Shown: positions 43,724-58,400, counted from the first letter of the stretch. The stretch is DNA of 64,000 nt from Trichinella spiralis (GCA_000181795.3 CM012953.1:265504-329503), one strand, 5' to 3'. The notes: generated by a model not told the origin, from the letters alone. Numbers and translations are program-made.

Positions 43724-46700
43724 TTACATTTCCAATAAGCTTAATGCAAATGCTTCTTGATCTTCCAAAGTAAGTTCGCCCATACATTTTGAATTGCTCA
43801 TTTTCTTTTTTTTTGATTCAATTTCTTTCTCTTTCAAATTCTTCTGTGTTTTCCTAAATGTAAATTCACACAACAATGACACTTTAGCATTTTGAAAATT
43901 TCTATAAATTTTATAGAACTCAAGTGTCGCGCATTATCTTTCTTTTACCGATAATTATTAAAGTTACCTTTTCAACTGTGCATCAGGAACAACTACTTCT
44001 TCCTCTGAATATTTATAAACCTTGTCTGGATCAGGAAGCCAAGATAAGTCAGGTTCTTGCTCTGCTTCAGAAGCGGAACCACTTTCTCCATTTTCCTCTT
44101 CAAAATGTGAAAGTGGAAGCTAAATAACAAAAAAAAATTCATAATTTTTTTTGAAATATAATTTTTCCTTTTATTATTCCCTCTACCTGACGATGTCGCT
44201 TTTCTGCTTTTTTCAGCTTTTTCTTCAAAAGCCGCTCCTGTAACAAAGAAAGCAAACAACATAAAAAAATATACAATGCTATGAAATGAAAAAAATATTT
44301 TACTCGTTTTATCATTCGACTGCGTTCTCGGTGCACTTTTTTATCGATTTCATCCGCTTCCTTGAGACGCTTCTTAGCCAATTCAATGTATGATTCAGAT
44401 GAGCCAGCTTCTTCAGAACGTTGCACCTCTTTCAACTGTGAAACATTGAAATAGAAATAATTGCCTTTAAAATTTACTTGTCCATAAAAACATAACAGAA
44501 AAATATATACTTCATCGTTGCAATTATCATCATCTTCTGTAAAAATGATTTTTTGATTCAATTGTATATTCTTTTTATTCATCTTTTTCACTTTAGATGC
44601 ACGAGTGATGACAAGTTTCTTCTTTGAAATATCATTCGACATTTCAAAATTAGGGACGTTGAAATTGTCTTCCTATTAAAATTTTCGATAAATTTCATTT
44701 CAATTGTCCAAAAGCGAACTACTAATCACCTGTCCCAAAACATTGAATACATCGTGCTGTTTAACTTTGAGAAAATCCGAATCTTCATCTGAATCCAATT
44801 GTTTCGTATCATTTTGATTATCAGGAACATGCACCATTTCATCGGAAGGTTGCTTTTCTTCAGAAAGCGAATCATCGACCAAATGAACCTTCTTGTTAAC
44901 GTTTCTCAAAAAGCGCATACGCGGTACAGAGAACAATCCCATCGATCTATCAAACGAGATCAAAATTTGAAAATCAAAAAAGAAAAAAAGACATATGTTC
45001 AACATCTACATGCACAACTCACTTAGCCAAAGCTTCTAAATCGATTTTTTCCATGTTAAAAATTTCCTTGTTTTTCGCAAAATGTAAACTTTTACAGTAG
45101 GCAACCAAAGCCTTAAAAATACCTTTACATGAGCACAATTACAATGGAAAAAATAATAAGCTCACCCTTGAACAAATAGAATGAAAATCTGGATCTTGAC
45201 TACAGAATGTTTGCAATTTTGTTTGAATATTTAAAAATTTCTCATAATTGATTCTTAAAAAACTGCAATTTACCAATGTTCGTTGAAAATCAAATGAACT
45301 TTTTACTGTATTTCAGAAATTGGAATCCGTTTCTCTTTAAGATGTTCAATGAAGATCGTCTGCGCAGGATTGACAATCAAAAGTGCACGACCTTTATTAT
45401 TGTAACGAGCTGTTCTTCCACTTCGATGAATATATTCCGCCAAATCGGCAGGACAATCGACTTGAACAACCCAATCAACACATGGAAAATCTGAAATTCC
45501 CCCAAAACGCTGCAAGCATGAATTAAGCATACAAAATTATACAGAAAAAAAGTATACGAACCCAAGCCGCGAGCAGCTATGTCGGTTGAAAACATCACAA
45601 CAAATTTTTTACGCTGGAATTCTTTGAATACGTTGACTCGCTTTTGCAAACTCATCGACCCGTGCAAGTGCAGTACCGTCAGTCCAGGCTGAAGGCGACG
45701 AAACGCTTCATACACAAATCTAACCTGCAAAATAATTGTAAATTTCAAAATTTATCGAAAAAAATTACAAACGCATCGATAATAGAGTTCACCAACTTGT
45801 TTGCAATTTGTAAAAAAAGCAAGAACTTTACACTTGGTATGGGTTCGAAGAAATGACCAGAAATAATTTAGCTTATCTTCTTCTTTACAGACAACGAAAT
45901 TCTACAACAATTATTTTGCATAAATTTCAAATGTACATTGCAAAAATTAATACTTCAAACCTGCTTCAATCGCTCGGGAGTACAGAACTTTGAATTTTCA
46001 TGTACAGATACGTATACTGGATTTTTCAAAGATAGTCGAGCCAAATCTTTCACTGATCTAAAAGAAAACTGTAAGATGACAATATTCTTTCAAAAAGTTT
46101 TCACTAATTGCATTAGCTTATTCAGCATAATGCTAGCTACATGTTATGCCAAAGCAAAGCATCGTAAAAATCTGCTCCTCATAAATAAAATAACAAAAAT
46201 AATTTATTAATCGCAACATTAACAGTTCTCCAAAAAAAAATCAAATTCAATATTTCATACTGCTTATTACATCAGCATTTTTTAAATCTAAACTTTCATA
46301 TTTACAAACAATAATAAACAAACCTAGTAATACATTTATACAAAAACTGACTTACTTTGTTTGCGTAGCCGAATACAGTAAAGTTTGCCGAGTTTCTGGC
46401 AAATTTTCTATGATCGCGTTAAGCTGCGCAGAAAAGCCTAAATCTAATATTCTGTCGGCTTCATCCAACACTATAGATTACATAAAAATTAATTAAATTT
46501 CAGTGTCACTTTCAGATATTCACCTATAATCTGGAGTTGTGTTGTGTCAAATAAAGGATTCTCATCCATGTGTTGCAACAGTCGTCCCGGTGTACAAACC
46601 ACAAGATTGCTTTGACCAATTCTCCTTTTCTCATAATCTGCATCCTATAAATCATATTTTCTAAATAACCGATAAACAATAATATATTGGGTTCAATAAA

Positions 46701-47519
46701 GTAGAAAAAAATTATTACTGTTCCTCCAATCACTAAAGCTGCGGAAAAATCATGCATGCATCCCACTTTGCAAAACGTTTCATATGTCTGCAAAGCCAAT
46801 TCTCGAGTAGGTGAAATAATCAAAGCTCCGAGTCCATCGACAGATGACCATCGCTGACGCCAAAGACATTCCAAAACCTGTAAATATAAAATGCAACAAA
46901 TACAATTTTTTTCCTTCATATTCGCTTCAAATTACTCACCGGTACTACAAAAGCCAACGTTTTTCCGCTTCCCGTTTTGGCTGCACCCAAAATATCCATT
47001 CCTCTCAAAGAAAAAAGAATAGCTTCTCGTTGAATTTCTGTAGGATAGTGATAACCGGAATTCTGCAATCCTTAAATCATTAAATCTAGACTCAAAATAT
47101 CATATACAATAATAGAACAAATAAAACAATATAAACTGAATTTTCTTTTCATCAGTCACATTAACTGTTACAATTATCATACTATTCGTCAAAAAAATTC
47201 AATTTGACTTAAATTACAACTGAAAAATTAGCTACAAACAATTTTCTGAAGAAATTCAAAAAAATAAGATAAAAAATTTCAATTTATACCATGTTTCGTT
47301 CTTCGTGATAATGGAAAGTCTGAAAATTTCTGTAAGTTGCAAGAATCAACCTGCAATTAAAAAACTGAAACGTAACAGTGTAAAAATATATAAACAGATG
47401 CATACTTTATCATATTCTTCTTGCACTTTCTTTATTTCTTCTTCTTCTTCTTGTTTCTTTGCAGTTTTACATTTCCTTGTTGATCTATTTACTTTTTTCT
47501 CTACCTTATGGTTAAACAT
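43724..47519 (-). CDS. DDX10: DEAD-box RNA helicase DDX10/Dbp4 type, 18 exons
   Basis: Nucleolar ATP-dependent RNA helicase of the Dbp4 family, which acts in early processing of the small ribosomal subunit. Exons (high to low): 47519-47406, 47350-47290, 47070-46940, 46877-46719, 46644-46524, 46470-46356, 46057-45961, 45901-45797, 45724-45562, 45490-45307, 45262-45166, 45111-45023, 44946-44730, 44672-44511, 44435-44304, 44237-44187, 44119-43968, 43853-43724. Sum 2280 nt, 759 residues; yeast Dbp4 is about 770. Motifs: Q motif (PTEIQ, 68-72), Walker [10 protein letters not shown] (88-96), PTREL (125-129), DEAD (198-201), SAT (229-231), HRSGRTAR (377-384). The helicase core is followed by the DDX10-specific region ([29 protein letters not shown]) and a charged Lys/Glu tail. 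All introns GT-AG. The start at 47519 is the first Met in an exon open 5' to an acceptor at about 47542; an upstream exon or spliced leader is possible. Confidence 0.94.
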
Positions 47520-50500
47520 ATCATCAAAATGTGAGAGTTCCTAAATTAAATGCATTAAACATTCCATCGTTACAAATTATTTCTCACAAAATTACCTTAT
47601 TTTAAATGAAAATTATTTATATATATTCATAAAAATTATATTAATAAATTAATACACTAAAACTAAAATGTGTAAACAAAATACGGCATCCGACAAGTAA
47701 ATCATTGAAAGTATACAATAAAAATGCAGGTTCAATTGACAGTAAGACGAATTCAGAAACTTTTATTTAAAAAAAACATGCATATGTAGCATAAAATGAA
47801 TTAAACATTTTCATTAATATTTTATTTTTAATTTTAATTCAACTGCTGAAATAATATGATAATATGCACAAGATACAGATTGTACTATGTTGTATATGAA
47901 CATGAAAGGCTGTTCAGTGGCAGATGTTAGTATGAATTCTTTCTGTATACAAAGTTCGCAATTTTATTGCAATGTATTACCTATTTTAAAAAATTATAAA
48001 TAATTAGAATAATGATACATAACAATAAGAACCGTCTGTATTTTGTTATACTGTAAATCAAACGGAAAATCTACACCACCATCTTTTTCCTGTTCGGTTT
48101 TCTCCTTTAGATTTCTGCCGAATTCTTAACTATTCTCGGCTTGTATTTTCTTTCTGTTCAATAAAGAGTTTTAGACTGCGAGCGTTTTCATATCGAAATC
48201 ATCATTGTGATTTTATATACTTTGATCCTTCGAGCTGGATAATTTGAATCTCCGACAATTGGATAGAAATATGATGAAATGTAACTGACAGAAAAGCAGA
48301 CACACCACTTAACCAGTTTCAGCTGAATATATATGTATGTTTTATTTATTTATTTTATTTTATTTAACGAGGCGGATGTATTGATTGGAGGATCATGGGA
48401 ACCGCCATGACCTTGATCGATGTTTCAGAATTATGTTATATTAAAGATCCGCTAAATGTTTCAGCAGGCGTCCTTTAAGCGCCGCTTTCCCATAATCCTT
48501 TGTCTTTGACGCCGTCATCTTGCTTCTATTTTACAATTTGTACAGTCTTCATTTTTTTAACTCATTGAAAAATAGTTTCTTGTTAATGAACAATTAACTT
48601 GAATTGAATGCAAAACTTGCTTGAGTTAGTCTTAATCCAAATATCTTTATATTATTGACTGTAATTAGCATGTTTATTTTTGCTTAAAACTTACTCTGTT
48701 CTTTCATATTCAGTGCAATTTAAACACATATTAAACAATTTCAATCATAATTAAATAAAGGCACGTGAATATTATGCTTTATTATTTATTATATACTTTT
48801 TTGCTGTTATTAGACGCTTATAAATTTATAAGTACGGGAAACCTTCTCTAACAGTTGCTTTATGACTTGGTGACAACGACAATTTAGTCGTCTTAGAGAA
48901 AGAAAATTACTATGTAGAAATAAGATTTCAACATAGTTTAACAAGATGTTAAATGCTTATTTTCCAGAAGAATAATTTGCCATTAACTTATAGTTGAACA
49001 TTTCTTATATTCAGTTAATCAAAATTGCTGATGAAAAAAAATTTTCTTCGAAAATATCCTAGAATGCATATTGATTAACAGGAATAAAGTTTCAATATTG
49101 TAGTTTCTAGAGACCAAATGCTTTCCTTTCGTTTTATAATCTGTAATTAATTTTTCTCAGTTGTTAAGATACGCTTAGCACGTTATCAACCAAAAGTCTG
49201 AAACATATAATGGTAATTTTAAGCCCACTTTTAGATTTTTCAATTGTCATTCCATGATGCATAATGAGATTGCTGGAAACAGTTAACTTTTGCGCCAAAC
49301 GATATATCTGCTCCTTGCAAGCCATAAAACTTACAACGACTGAACAGCTGCAGTTTTAATATATGTTGTTATAGGCTAGTGACTGTTGGCAACTACACTT
49401 AATAGCGTGTTCTGGGTGTTGCTTAGGTCGTGCGGCAGTAAGCAGTTGCGTTCCCACGTACGGCAATAAATAGTAATTTGTCAGCCGCCAGTTATAATCA
49501 CAAGCATTTGTTGAAAAGTATTAACAAGCCTGGAATTTTATGTTATCAGTAATATGGAAAATTAATTTTTTTAATTCAAATTGTTTTTCAGAACGATTGA
49601 AGCAAAATTATACAAAATAAGAGAATACTGTAGTAAATATTTGTTAATACTTATGGTATATTAAATAGTTTTAAAATAAGACATTTAATTGGCAAATATA
49701 AATATTCTGAGTATGCGAAATTAGTTCACAAGCATAAAATTTTCATTAATTTTTTTTTATTTTATTACCAGTTATATTAACTGTTGATTAAATATTTTAT
49801 ACTGCATTGTAAGTGATTTATGATATGTAATACATGATTGTATTTTAATTTTTGAATAAAATTATTATATTTAATTAAATAAACTTTCGAAATTCTAAAA
49901 TATAAGCTTAAAGTGTAAGAATTTAAGAAAACTTACAATGCAGAATAAATTACAGCTAAAAGATTTTAACTATAGAAAATAACATTTTCTTTGCACTTTG
50001 GAAGTTGCTTACAATTTTTCAACAGTACAATTAATTTAAAATATTTTTTGCTCCAATGTGCTTTTGATTGTAATTCCCATCACATGACAGCAAATAGGCT
50101 AACTGAGATCACTTTTGGTGTAGATATAATCTCCAGGCCTGTGATTTAACAAAATAAGGTAAATCAATTGGAAAATAGCGAATTGTTTCCAAAAATATTT
50201 GCCCGACTTCAGTGAAGAAAATTGCAACAGCATGTTAGTTGGCATTTGTTACATTTGCAAATGCTTTGCTCTTTTTTATTTGAAATAGCATGTTCCCAGG
50301 AGCATTGACATTCTACTGGCAGTATTTTCAAACACAAATTCACTGCTGTTATTTGTTGGTTTTCTTTTAATTTTCTGTTCTTGTCATTTGGAAGATTAAA
50401 CTGCGTGCATAAGTAATTTAATGTTGAAGATTAGAGTTGGCAGTATGTTATGCAAATGTTTTTAAAATTTTTCTTCTTTACTGATAACATTTGTAAGCAA

Positions 50501-51603
50501 TAAATTTTGAAATTCATTCAAATTCTTCATTGTTTATTTATACTGTAGATAGCAAATGAATGTTTTCTTGATCATTTGAACAAATTCTTTGTTCTACTGA
50601 TCATAGTATTTCAGATTTGTCTCGTATTATTACTTTTTAATTTCATGTTATGAAGTATTTACTTTATTTCATATGCTAATTCTGGTAAGTAAATTTAAAG
50701 GGAACGATACTGTAAATTCAGATAAGAAGATAATCGAAGAAAATATATTAATATAAAATGAATTAGGTAAAATGTTTCGATTGCTTAAAGGGAATATTTT
50801 GTATCATTTAATACAAGTCAGAATTTGTGCTTTCCCTGAGAGTTTGTAATTTTGTTGCTACAATTCTTTGATAATTTATTCGATTTTTAGCAGCAAAAAA
50901 ATCTTTTCTGATTTGCAAGCACATTTCCATTGTCAAAAGTACAGTGGGCTTGTTGTCCAACTTTTTTTCTTGCTTAAGCATCAGGATAATCGTACCATTG
51001 CAGACATTGATTGTGGCATAAAGCAAATAATTTTCCAATCGAAGGTCGACTGATTTTGTTCGTGGTGTTTATTTGCATTGCTTCAGTCATAGTTTTTTTT
51101 TCAACCTTTACTAGAAATGAAAAGTGCGAGCGTTTTTTTCATTGTTTCAATGTGGAAATTTTTCTTTGCTTTTATTAGACACAATCTTTGCAAATGCAAT
51201 ATGAATTACACAAAAAAAAATTTGCAGAATATATTTTTTTTCTTTGTTGCTTTTGCTCTGTGTCGTTCGTTCTGCGTGGACGGGGGATGTGAATATTTTC
51301 TTAAATATCCTTTATATTTCATATTTCAAATCGGCTCAGCGGGTAAATTGCTGCAATGAAATTTGGCACAAGCAGTGTTCTTAAAATCTTCTACTTTTAG
51401 AATCTATTAAAATGTGTATTATGTAAATAGTGTTATAAGAACTAACCAAAATTTAAGATTTTTAAAAATTTATTTATGCAGTAATATTAATCATTATTTT
51501 AAGTTATTCTTAGATGACACTTGACGCTTGAATTGCATCCATTTGTCTTCACTTTCTGGTCTTTCCAATTTTTTAATAGTAATTCTGTCATCTGATAGCA
51601 AAG
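47520..51603. other. AT-rich intergenic spacer
   Basis: About 4 kb with no supported gene. Slightly GC-richer patches near 48050-48550 and 49250-49500 show no protein or tRNA I recognise. Confidence 0.45.
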
Positions 51604-52463
51604 ATGTCGAAGGTGCAGTTAGAGAATGTATTTCCTGCCGAAAAAATTATAGATACTCGAATGAAAAATGTAAGTTTTAAGCTTCATTGATAAGTAATAT
51701 TTTCTTCTTCTTATTATTATTAATTATTTGCGAAAAGAGATGAAATAATATAAAGCAAATTGTATTTGATTTTAGGGAGAACGCCAGTATCTTGTACGTT
51801 GGAAAGGGTTTTCTAGATAGTAAGTTGTTCTTTCAATGGAAATCCAATTGATGGTGATGTATGCTATTTTTTATTAGTTACGATTCATGGGAACCGTCCA
51901 AGCATATATTGGATGATCGCCTTATTGCATATTTTGAATCCAATCGTACGGCAGCAAAGTTGAGACGTCGACGTCGAAGATGTCCACTTCTTGGTATGAA
52001 AAGACGTTTATGTGCAAGGAATAAAATATACAAAGCAACAATTAACCAAGTGATTAATGATGTGGCCGAATCGGATGATAATTTGGTTAACCAGTCGACA
52101 GAAGAAGAAATAAATGGAATAAGCGATGCTGGAGTTGTTGACAAAAGCGCACTGCACTCAGCTAACAGTGAAATAATTCAAATTGATCCAGGAAAAGCTG
52201 TCAACGATATAGTTGAAATTGGTAATATCAATGAAACTGAACCCAACGCCAACAATGATGATCAAATTGCATTATCATCATCACCACCACCAGCATTGTC
52301 ACCGCATTATCCTGTATATAGTCCATCCTCTTCCAGTGACGATGATCTACCTCCAACTACACGTCATATAACTGTAATCACTGACCGATTGTTTTATTTT
52401 TCGAATGCCAGAATTACCGAGGTACATCGCAATGGTGTGAATGTTTCTATAATTGAATATTAG
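51604..52463 (+). CDS. Polycomb-type chromodomain protein, paralog A
   Basis: Predicted reader of methylated histone H3 in a Polycomb (CBX-like) complex in the nucleus. Exons 51604-51669, 51776-51819 and 51878-52463 give 231 residues. The N-terminal chromodomain (about 9-55) has the cage aromatics F10, W31 and F34 in VFPAEKI and YLVRWKGF, and the Polycomb-class ending WEPSKHILDDRLIAYFE. It is followed by an Arg-rich patch (RRRRRRCPLLGMKRR) that is AT-hook-like, an acidic middle region, and a C-terminal block LPPTTRHITVITDRLFYF also found in paralog B. That block may be a divergent Pc box, which in CBX proteins binds RING1. Possible poly(A) signal at 52658. Class assignment is good; orthology to a particular CBX is not possible. 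Confidence 0.88.
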
Positions 52464-54319
52464 GGAACTTATTTTGCTTAACTTTATTTTTTTCACCTAT
52501 TCATCATGTTATGCTAAGAATTAATTATATAAAATTAGTTGTAAATGTTGAATGATACGTATTATAATGTTTTATGTGCAGAAAAAAATACACATGATAT
52601 AATTCACTGCTTATGTTGCAATCGAAAAGGCAAAAAAGTATATATTTTTGAATTAGCAATAAAATTTACCAAAAAATTGATGAAAGTGATCTTTCAAAAA
52701 GGAACATTGGAACTTTAATCTTTTATTTAATTCAACTACAATTAAACGACTTTGAAAGTTTTTAATTTAAAACTATTAAATTACAGTAAATATTAAAGGC
52801 AAAATTTGCAAGAAATAGTAGCAAGTACTTTTTCTTTAACTACAAATCGAGCTGTTTCTTCTAAGACTAGAAATATTTAAAATACATTTTCCAAAAACTA
52901 TAAGTTCAAAATTACTGTTTGCAGTGTTATAATTAGAAATTTGTTGAATTCAAATTTCCCAAAATTTGATACATTTATTTCAATTTGGTCAAATTATATT
53001 CACTAATATATTCATGAATTGTTTGGACCGAATGTAAGACTATTTCTATGAAATATTTATTTTCAATACTCAGTATAATCTTTCAATTATAATTAATATT
53101 TTATGAAAATTAAAAACAACAACGTGAAGCCATAACTTTGTCAAACAATGGAATTATTGATCGATAAACATTTCAATGATATATGCATGTTTCTTTCTAT
53201 TCAAAGAGAAAACATTTCAACGTTAAAAGTAAAGAAAATCAATAATCAGGATACTGTAAAAACACGTGAAATGGTGAGAAAAGCATTGAAATAACATGAA
53301 GCGTGAAAACAAAAATATTTATTAAAAGCAGAGCGTTGCTGGCAAAAATTTACACCAGTTTGGAAAGTTTTTCTGATCAATTCAAATCGGATGATATTTC
53401 ATTTGTTCATTGATCAATAAAAGCATATTCAGCAATATATTTAGCAGATCAACTTGAACAGAAGAATAATTAGCTAGTTGGCTAGCTTCGAGTTTGTTTA
53501 TGCATACGTTGAATACAACAAACTGATGACAATATTTTCCAGAAATTGAAAAAATGTGAATTCAATTTAAATTCAGTTCAATTTTTTTCATTTATCCTTA
53601 AAATGGAAGTTAATCATTCAATTCAATTTAAAAAATAATATCAATAACATCACTGTTTTTATCAGAATCATTTATATTTCTCATCGTGCTTAAAATTGCT
53701 TTACACGCATCTTTAGCTATTCATTGCAGCTTTTTATAAAATCGTCAGAGGAATTACCTTTTATTTCATCAATGAAAAAAATCAATTTTATAGACAAAAA
53801 AAACATTTTATTCAACTGATGTGTTTATTCATTTTTGTACATATATGTTTGTAAGTAAACGGTCATATTTTTAGAAAAACAATTTCGCACAAAAGGAGAA
53901 TTCTGTTAAAAACAAACACTTCTTCAATCAACGTTCAAAATATTTTCCATTGTATCTGGTGATTAACAAAATAATGCGAAATTTTTTAATTTTACAATTT
54001 AAATTATTCCTAATGAATATGCAGTCAGTCGATACAGTTTTCTAATGAACATCAAACATGGAAAAGCTTTGAGAAATGCTAATTTATTTCATTTCACAAC
54101 ACACAACTATAACCAATTTTAATTCGTACATAATACTTCAAATATAATTCCAAAACAAGTGCACTGACTATAACCAAAAAAAATCACCACTACATTACAA
54201 TAATTAATAATGCATATGTATAAGATAAACGTATAAAATGACTTTAGCAACTAAAATTAGAAAATTGTATTTTTCAACATTAAGTAAAAAGGATGCTTGT
54301 TTTAATTGCAAAGTGCATT
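52464..54319. other. spacer between convergent chromodomain genes
   Basis: AT-rich, no ORF or repeat of note. It must hold both 3' untranslated regions. Confidence 0.45.
52658..52663 (+). terminator. poly(A) signal candidate for chromodomain gene A
   Basis: AATAAA about 195 bases after the stop codon of the gene at 51604-52463. Confidence 0.4.
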
Positions 54320-55459
54320 TCAAAACTCTGCAAATGAAAATTTCACACCATTATGAACCACCTCCGTCAGTTTAACAGATGAAAAGTAAAACAAGCGGTC
54401 AGTAATTACTGTCAGAGTCCTTGTAGTCGGTGGTAAATAATCACCATCACTGGATGTTGATGGGCCAGAGTCCGGCAACTGAGGAGACAGAGCCGGCGGC
54501 AAGGGCGATACTGAATGCTCGTAACTTTCTTCTCCAGAACAGCTTTCATTTTGCTTCTCCTCACTAATAACCACCAACTCACTTTTATTCACTTCTTCCT
54601 CCGTTTCGAGACTTCGTTTTTCTTCAGCATCCTGCTTTTCTTCCTTCTCTTTGACAGAATGCTCTTCTTCTTCTTCTTCTTCTTCTTCAACTTCTTTGAT
54701 CACTTCCACACTGTGAAGTTCTTCGTCCTCAGCTGTACTGTCAAGCACTGCAATACTTTCATCATCGGTACTATCAAGCACCGCAGTACTTTCATCATCT
54801 GTATCGTCAAGTACTGCAGTACTTTCTTCAGTTGAATCATCATCATCAGTCTGATCAACAACAAGCTTAAGATCACTATCGACTTGTTCATCGGGTTGCG
54901 ACTTCGATGTTGCAGGTGTACTTTCCACCTGTGCTACATGGGCATTTAATCGTCGGCGTTTAAGACCCAAAAACGGACCTCTACGACGTCGACGCTTCAC
55001 AGTAGTCGTGGTCGGTTTACGTCCGGCTTCAAAAAATGTAATGAGACGATTATCCAAAATATTTGTTGCCGGCTCCCATGTATCATAACTAAATAAATAA
55101 ATTTATTTCATTCCTTTATTAAAAATTCATAAATGAATACGTATAAATTAATCAATACGTCGTATAATTAATACGTCAATAAAATTATCATCAGCGACCA
55201 CTTACTAACTGGAAAAATCCTTCCAACGTATACGATACTGTAGTTCTCCCTAAACAAATTTAGAATTACAAATATAATTTATCAACACAATACAATCTTT
55301 ATTCGATAAAATACATTATTATTTTTGGACCAAAAGACAACAAAGTATAAAAATAATAAAACTGTAAAATATTAGATAAAAATTTACATTTCGCACTCGG
55401 GAAGCCACTATTTTCTCCGCTGCATATACATCATTTCCGTTCAGTGGAGATCTTGGCAT
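54320..55459 (-). CDS. Polycomb-type chromodomain protein, paralog B
   Basis: Exons 55459-55388, 55249-55206 and 55088-54320 give 294 residues. The middle exon is 44 nt, the same length and phase as in paralog A, so the two genes come from one duplication. The chromodomain (about 11-58) reads VYAAEKI, QYRIRWKDF and YDTWEPATNILDNRLITFFE, with cage aromatics Y12, W33 and F36; the NILDxRLI ending is the Polycomb-class signature. Next come an Arg-rich patch (KRRRRRGPFLGLKRRR), an acidic region with a tandem DDESTAVLDST-like repeat and a run of nine Glu, and the conserved C-terminal block LPPTTRTLTVITDRLFYF. It is closer to Polycomb consensus in the chromodomain than paralog A. Predicted nuclear histone-methyl-lysine reader. 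Confidence 0.9.
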
Positions 55460-58400
55460 TTTCGACAGTCTAAAACGTAATTACATATACAAAATAATGT
55501 AGTTTTATAACAGTGATGAATTGCAGCGCAGTAAATTCACGGCTACTGGAAAATATTCAGCTGTAAAAATCAAACAGGTCAGTAAACCATATTCAGATTC
55601 AAATAAACTGTTTCATAAAGACACGCAAACGATAATAACGGTTTAAGACTACAATAACAACTTACTGTTTGTGGATTGATGTGCAAGTTTTACAGTAACG
55701 TGATATACTGTAAAGAGTAAAATTATGATAAATAAATTTGTAAATTATAACACGCGACCCAAATTTATGTTAAAATCTAAATTATAAATATTTGTGTAAT
55801 ACCACTGAATGATGAATATCTATATGCCTAAATACTCAATTTTTTCACATTCAGTATCAAAAGTAATTGAAAGTTACAATCTAATCATAATTTTTGCTAA
55901 AAGTAAACAATTATAAAATCTGTAGTCAAATGAATTTCTATAAACTAAACAACATCATGTGAATTCATTAATTTGATCTGTAATATTATTCCCATATTAA
56001 TTTGTTTATTTGACATCATTTTTATCCGGACTGATACTATTTAGTTTTAATAAAATAAAAAAACATTTAATTACCAAAACCAACGATTAAAAACCGTTAC
56101 ATATTTTATGAAATCACTTTCTTGAGAAAATTTGCATACTGTTACAGTATAAAATCCAAAGGTTCAAATTATTGTTTTAACTTGAAATTCCAATAAACTG
56201 AATTTCAAAGATTTTTAGCAAATGAATATAACAATAATAAATGTTAAAAAAATTTTAATATATATATATTTGTTTTAAAATTTTAATTCTTCTTTCATTA
56301 TTGTAATTTCTTTAGTAAATATGTCCGGAGCGTTTTTTTGAATGTTTACAGCGCCTTTTTTTGTCTTTTATTTCGTTTATATTAGTTTTAGATCACTGAA
56401 CAATAAACTGCATCACAAATGCAAGTTTACTGAACAGTATCACAAATACGCACACATGAAATAAACTGCCATTTGTGCATTTTTGTTTTTGATGCAAAAA
56501 TTGTTTTTTGTCTACAACGTTCTTGCTAAAAAAAATTGCAATAGCATATTTATATGTGGAATTATCTTATCTTCTCTGAAAAATTTCTACAGGTAAAGAA
56601 TTCGAAAACAAAAAAGTAAAAATGCCAAAGTGCTGAGAAGTATCTAGCCACTCGAACACAATAAATAAACAATTATGTATAATAACAATCTAAAAAATTC
56701 TTCACGTAAAACAAATAAAAGTGTATAATATTTAACTGAGATTCATAATGATGAAAAACGCCAAACGTAAGGGCATTGTTTCTATTTAAATTTTTCTTAG
56801 GGTTTTCTTATTATAGTTGATATACATATAAAGCAGCAGAAAGTACGAACATTTCCATAGTAGCTAAACATCAATGATAAGCACAAATAATATCATTCTT
56901 GGCAGGCTTTAATTTTATTCATTTGATGTATTGCAAAATGTGCCAAATGAACAAATCAGGTATTGTAAAACTGCATTCAATCGCACTTAAAATCACAAAG
57001 AACGTTTCCTGGATGAATGTTAAGACAATCGCCGATACTGTAAAATAGTTTGCTTCAAGTATGCATTTATTTTTGATTCCAGGCAATATACAAAATATAA
57101 AGGCATTCTATGTAAAAATTTGCAAATTGTAAATAACTGATGAAACCAGTGCAGTTTTAAAATACTTAATTCTGAACCCACAATTCATCATGACACTTTT
57201 CTTTATTCCAAATGGTAAATTAGGTTCCTTAGTTTACCCATATTATTAGAGCATATTCTGTGGAATCCGAGCGCAGGGATTTTGAGAGCTTGTGGATCTC
57301 ACTGGTAGTCTGTACTCTACTCTTATGCTATTATCATATTATCCATATTAGCATTCATAACCATAAGCTTTGGGGTTAGGAATTATCATACATTAAATTA
57401 ATCATTAATACGCAAGTATATCAAAATTTTAACCATAGTTTCAAAAGAAACCAATATTTTGCGTCAGCTCGTTGAAATCTGTATGATATACTATTATCAA
57501 TGTAGGATAAAATAGACCAGTGATCTTAGAGAAGAGAAACTGCAAGAAAGCCGTCCTCTTATTGTTCACCGTGTCTCCCTTTTTCAGTATACAAGCAACT
57601 CACATTGCACAATATTATTCTGCTAGTTAATTTAGAATTTTTACTTCTAATGACCAATGTATATCAGTTTTTTAATTCTAGCTATGACGCTTATCACGGA
57701 TGACACTATTATACAGCTCTGATTGATTTTCAGAGTTTTGTGAATTCGATTTTACCTCTGCCGTGTTGATATTTTACGCTTTCTAAAGCAATCGAACAGG
57801 TCTCCATTGCAACACTGCTTTTGCTAAATGGAGTGAGCCTGCATTTTTTATGCTGTTACACGCTACCGTTTTTCAAGCTGCTCTGGTATTCGACATTACA
57901 GGGCATTTCTTCCACCTATTTAGACAGTTGGAAAGAAATCAGAAACTTTCATCTAATAAAGTATCATATAAAAAACATCACAATCATGAAGCCAATTGAC
58001 TGTCTAAATTATTGATGTTACTATTATTATTAATTCAGTCTATCTAAAATAAATTTAATTTCTTGTTAGCTACTTTAAGCAATTTATAATTAATTAATTA
58101 AAGTACTTGTCTTTATCAGTAGTTGTCATTAGCTGCTGACCAGAAAATTATTTCAAGTTTCATTTCTTACCTGGCTATGATATATGTTCTTTTTACGCGT
58201 TATATTTCTATCTGCTGCATCATTTTTATACACATAATAATATTATTGACATATAATGATAATGTCATTTCTCTATAACGTTTCCTTGTTATTTGCATCC
58301 ATTTCTACCTTTATTTCTTTTTCTGATGAATAAAGCACTGCGCAAAATGCAATAATATGAAAATTAAAACTGTAATCCTCGAAATTACTTCTCTGAAATT

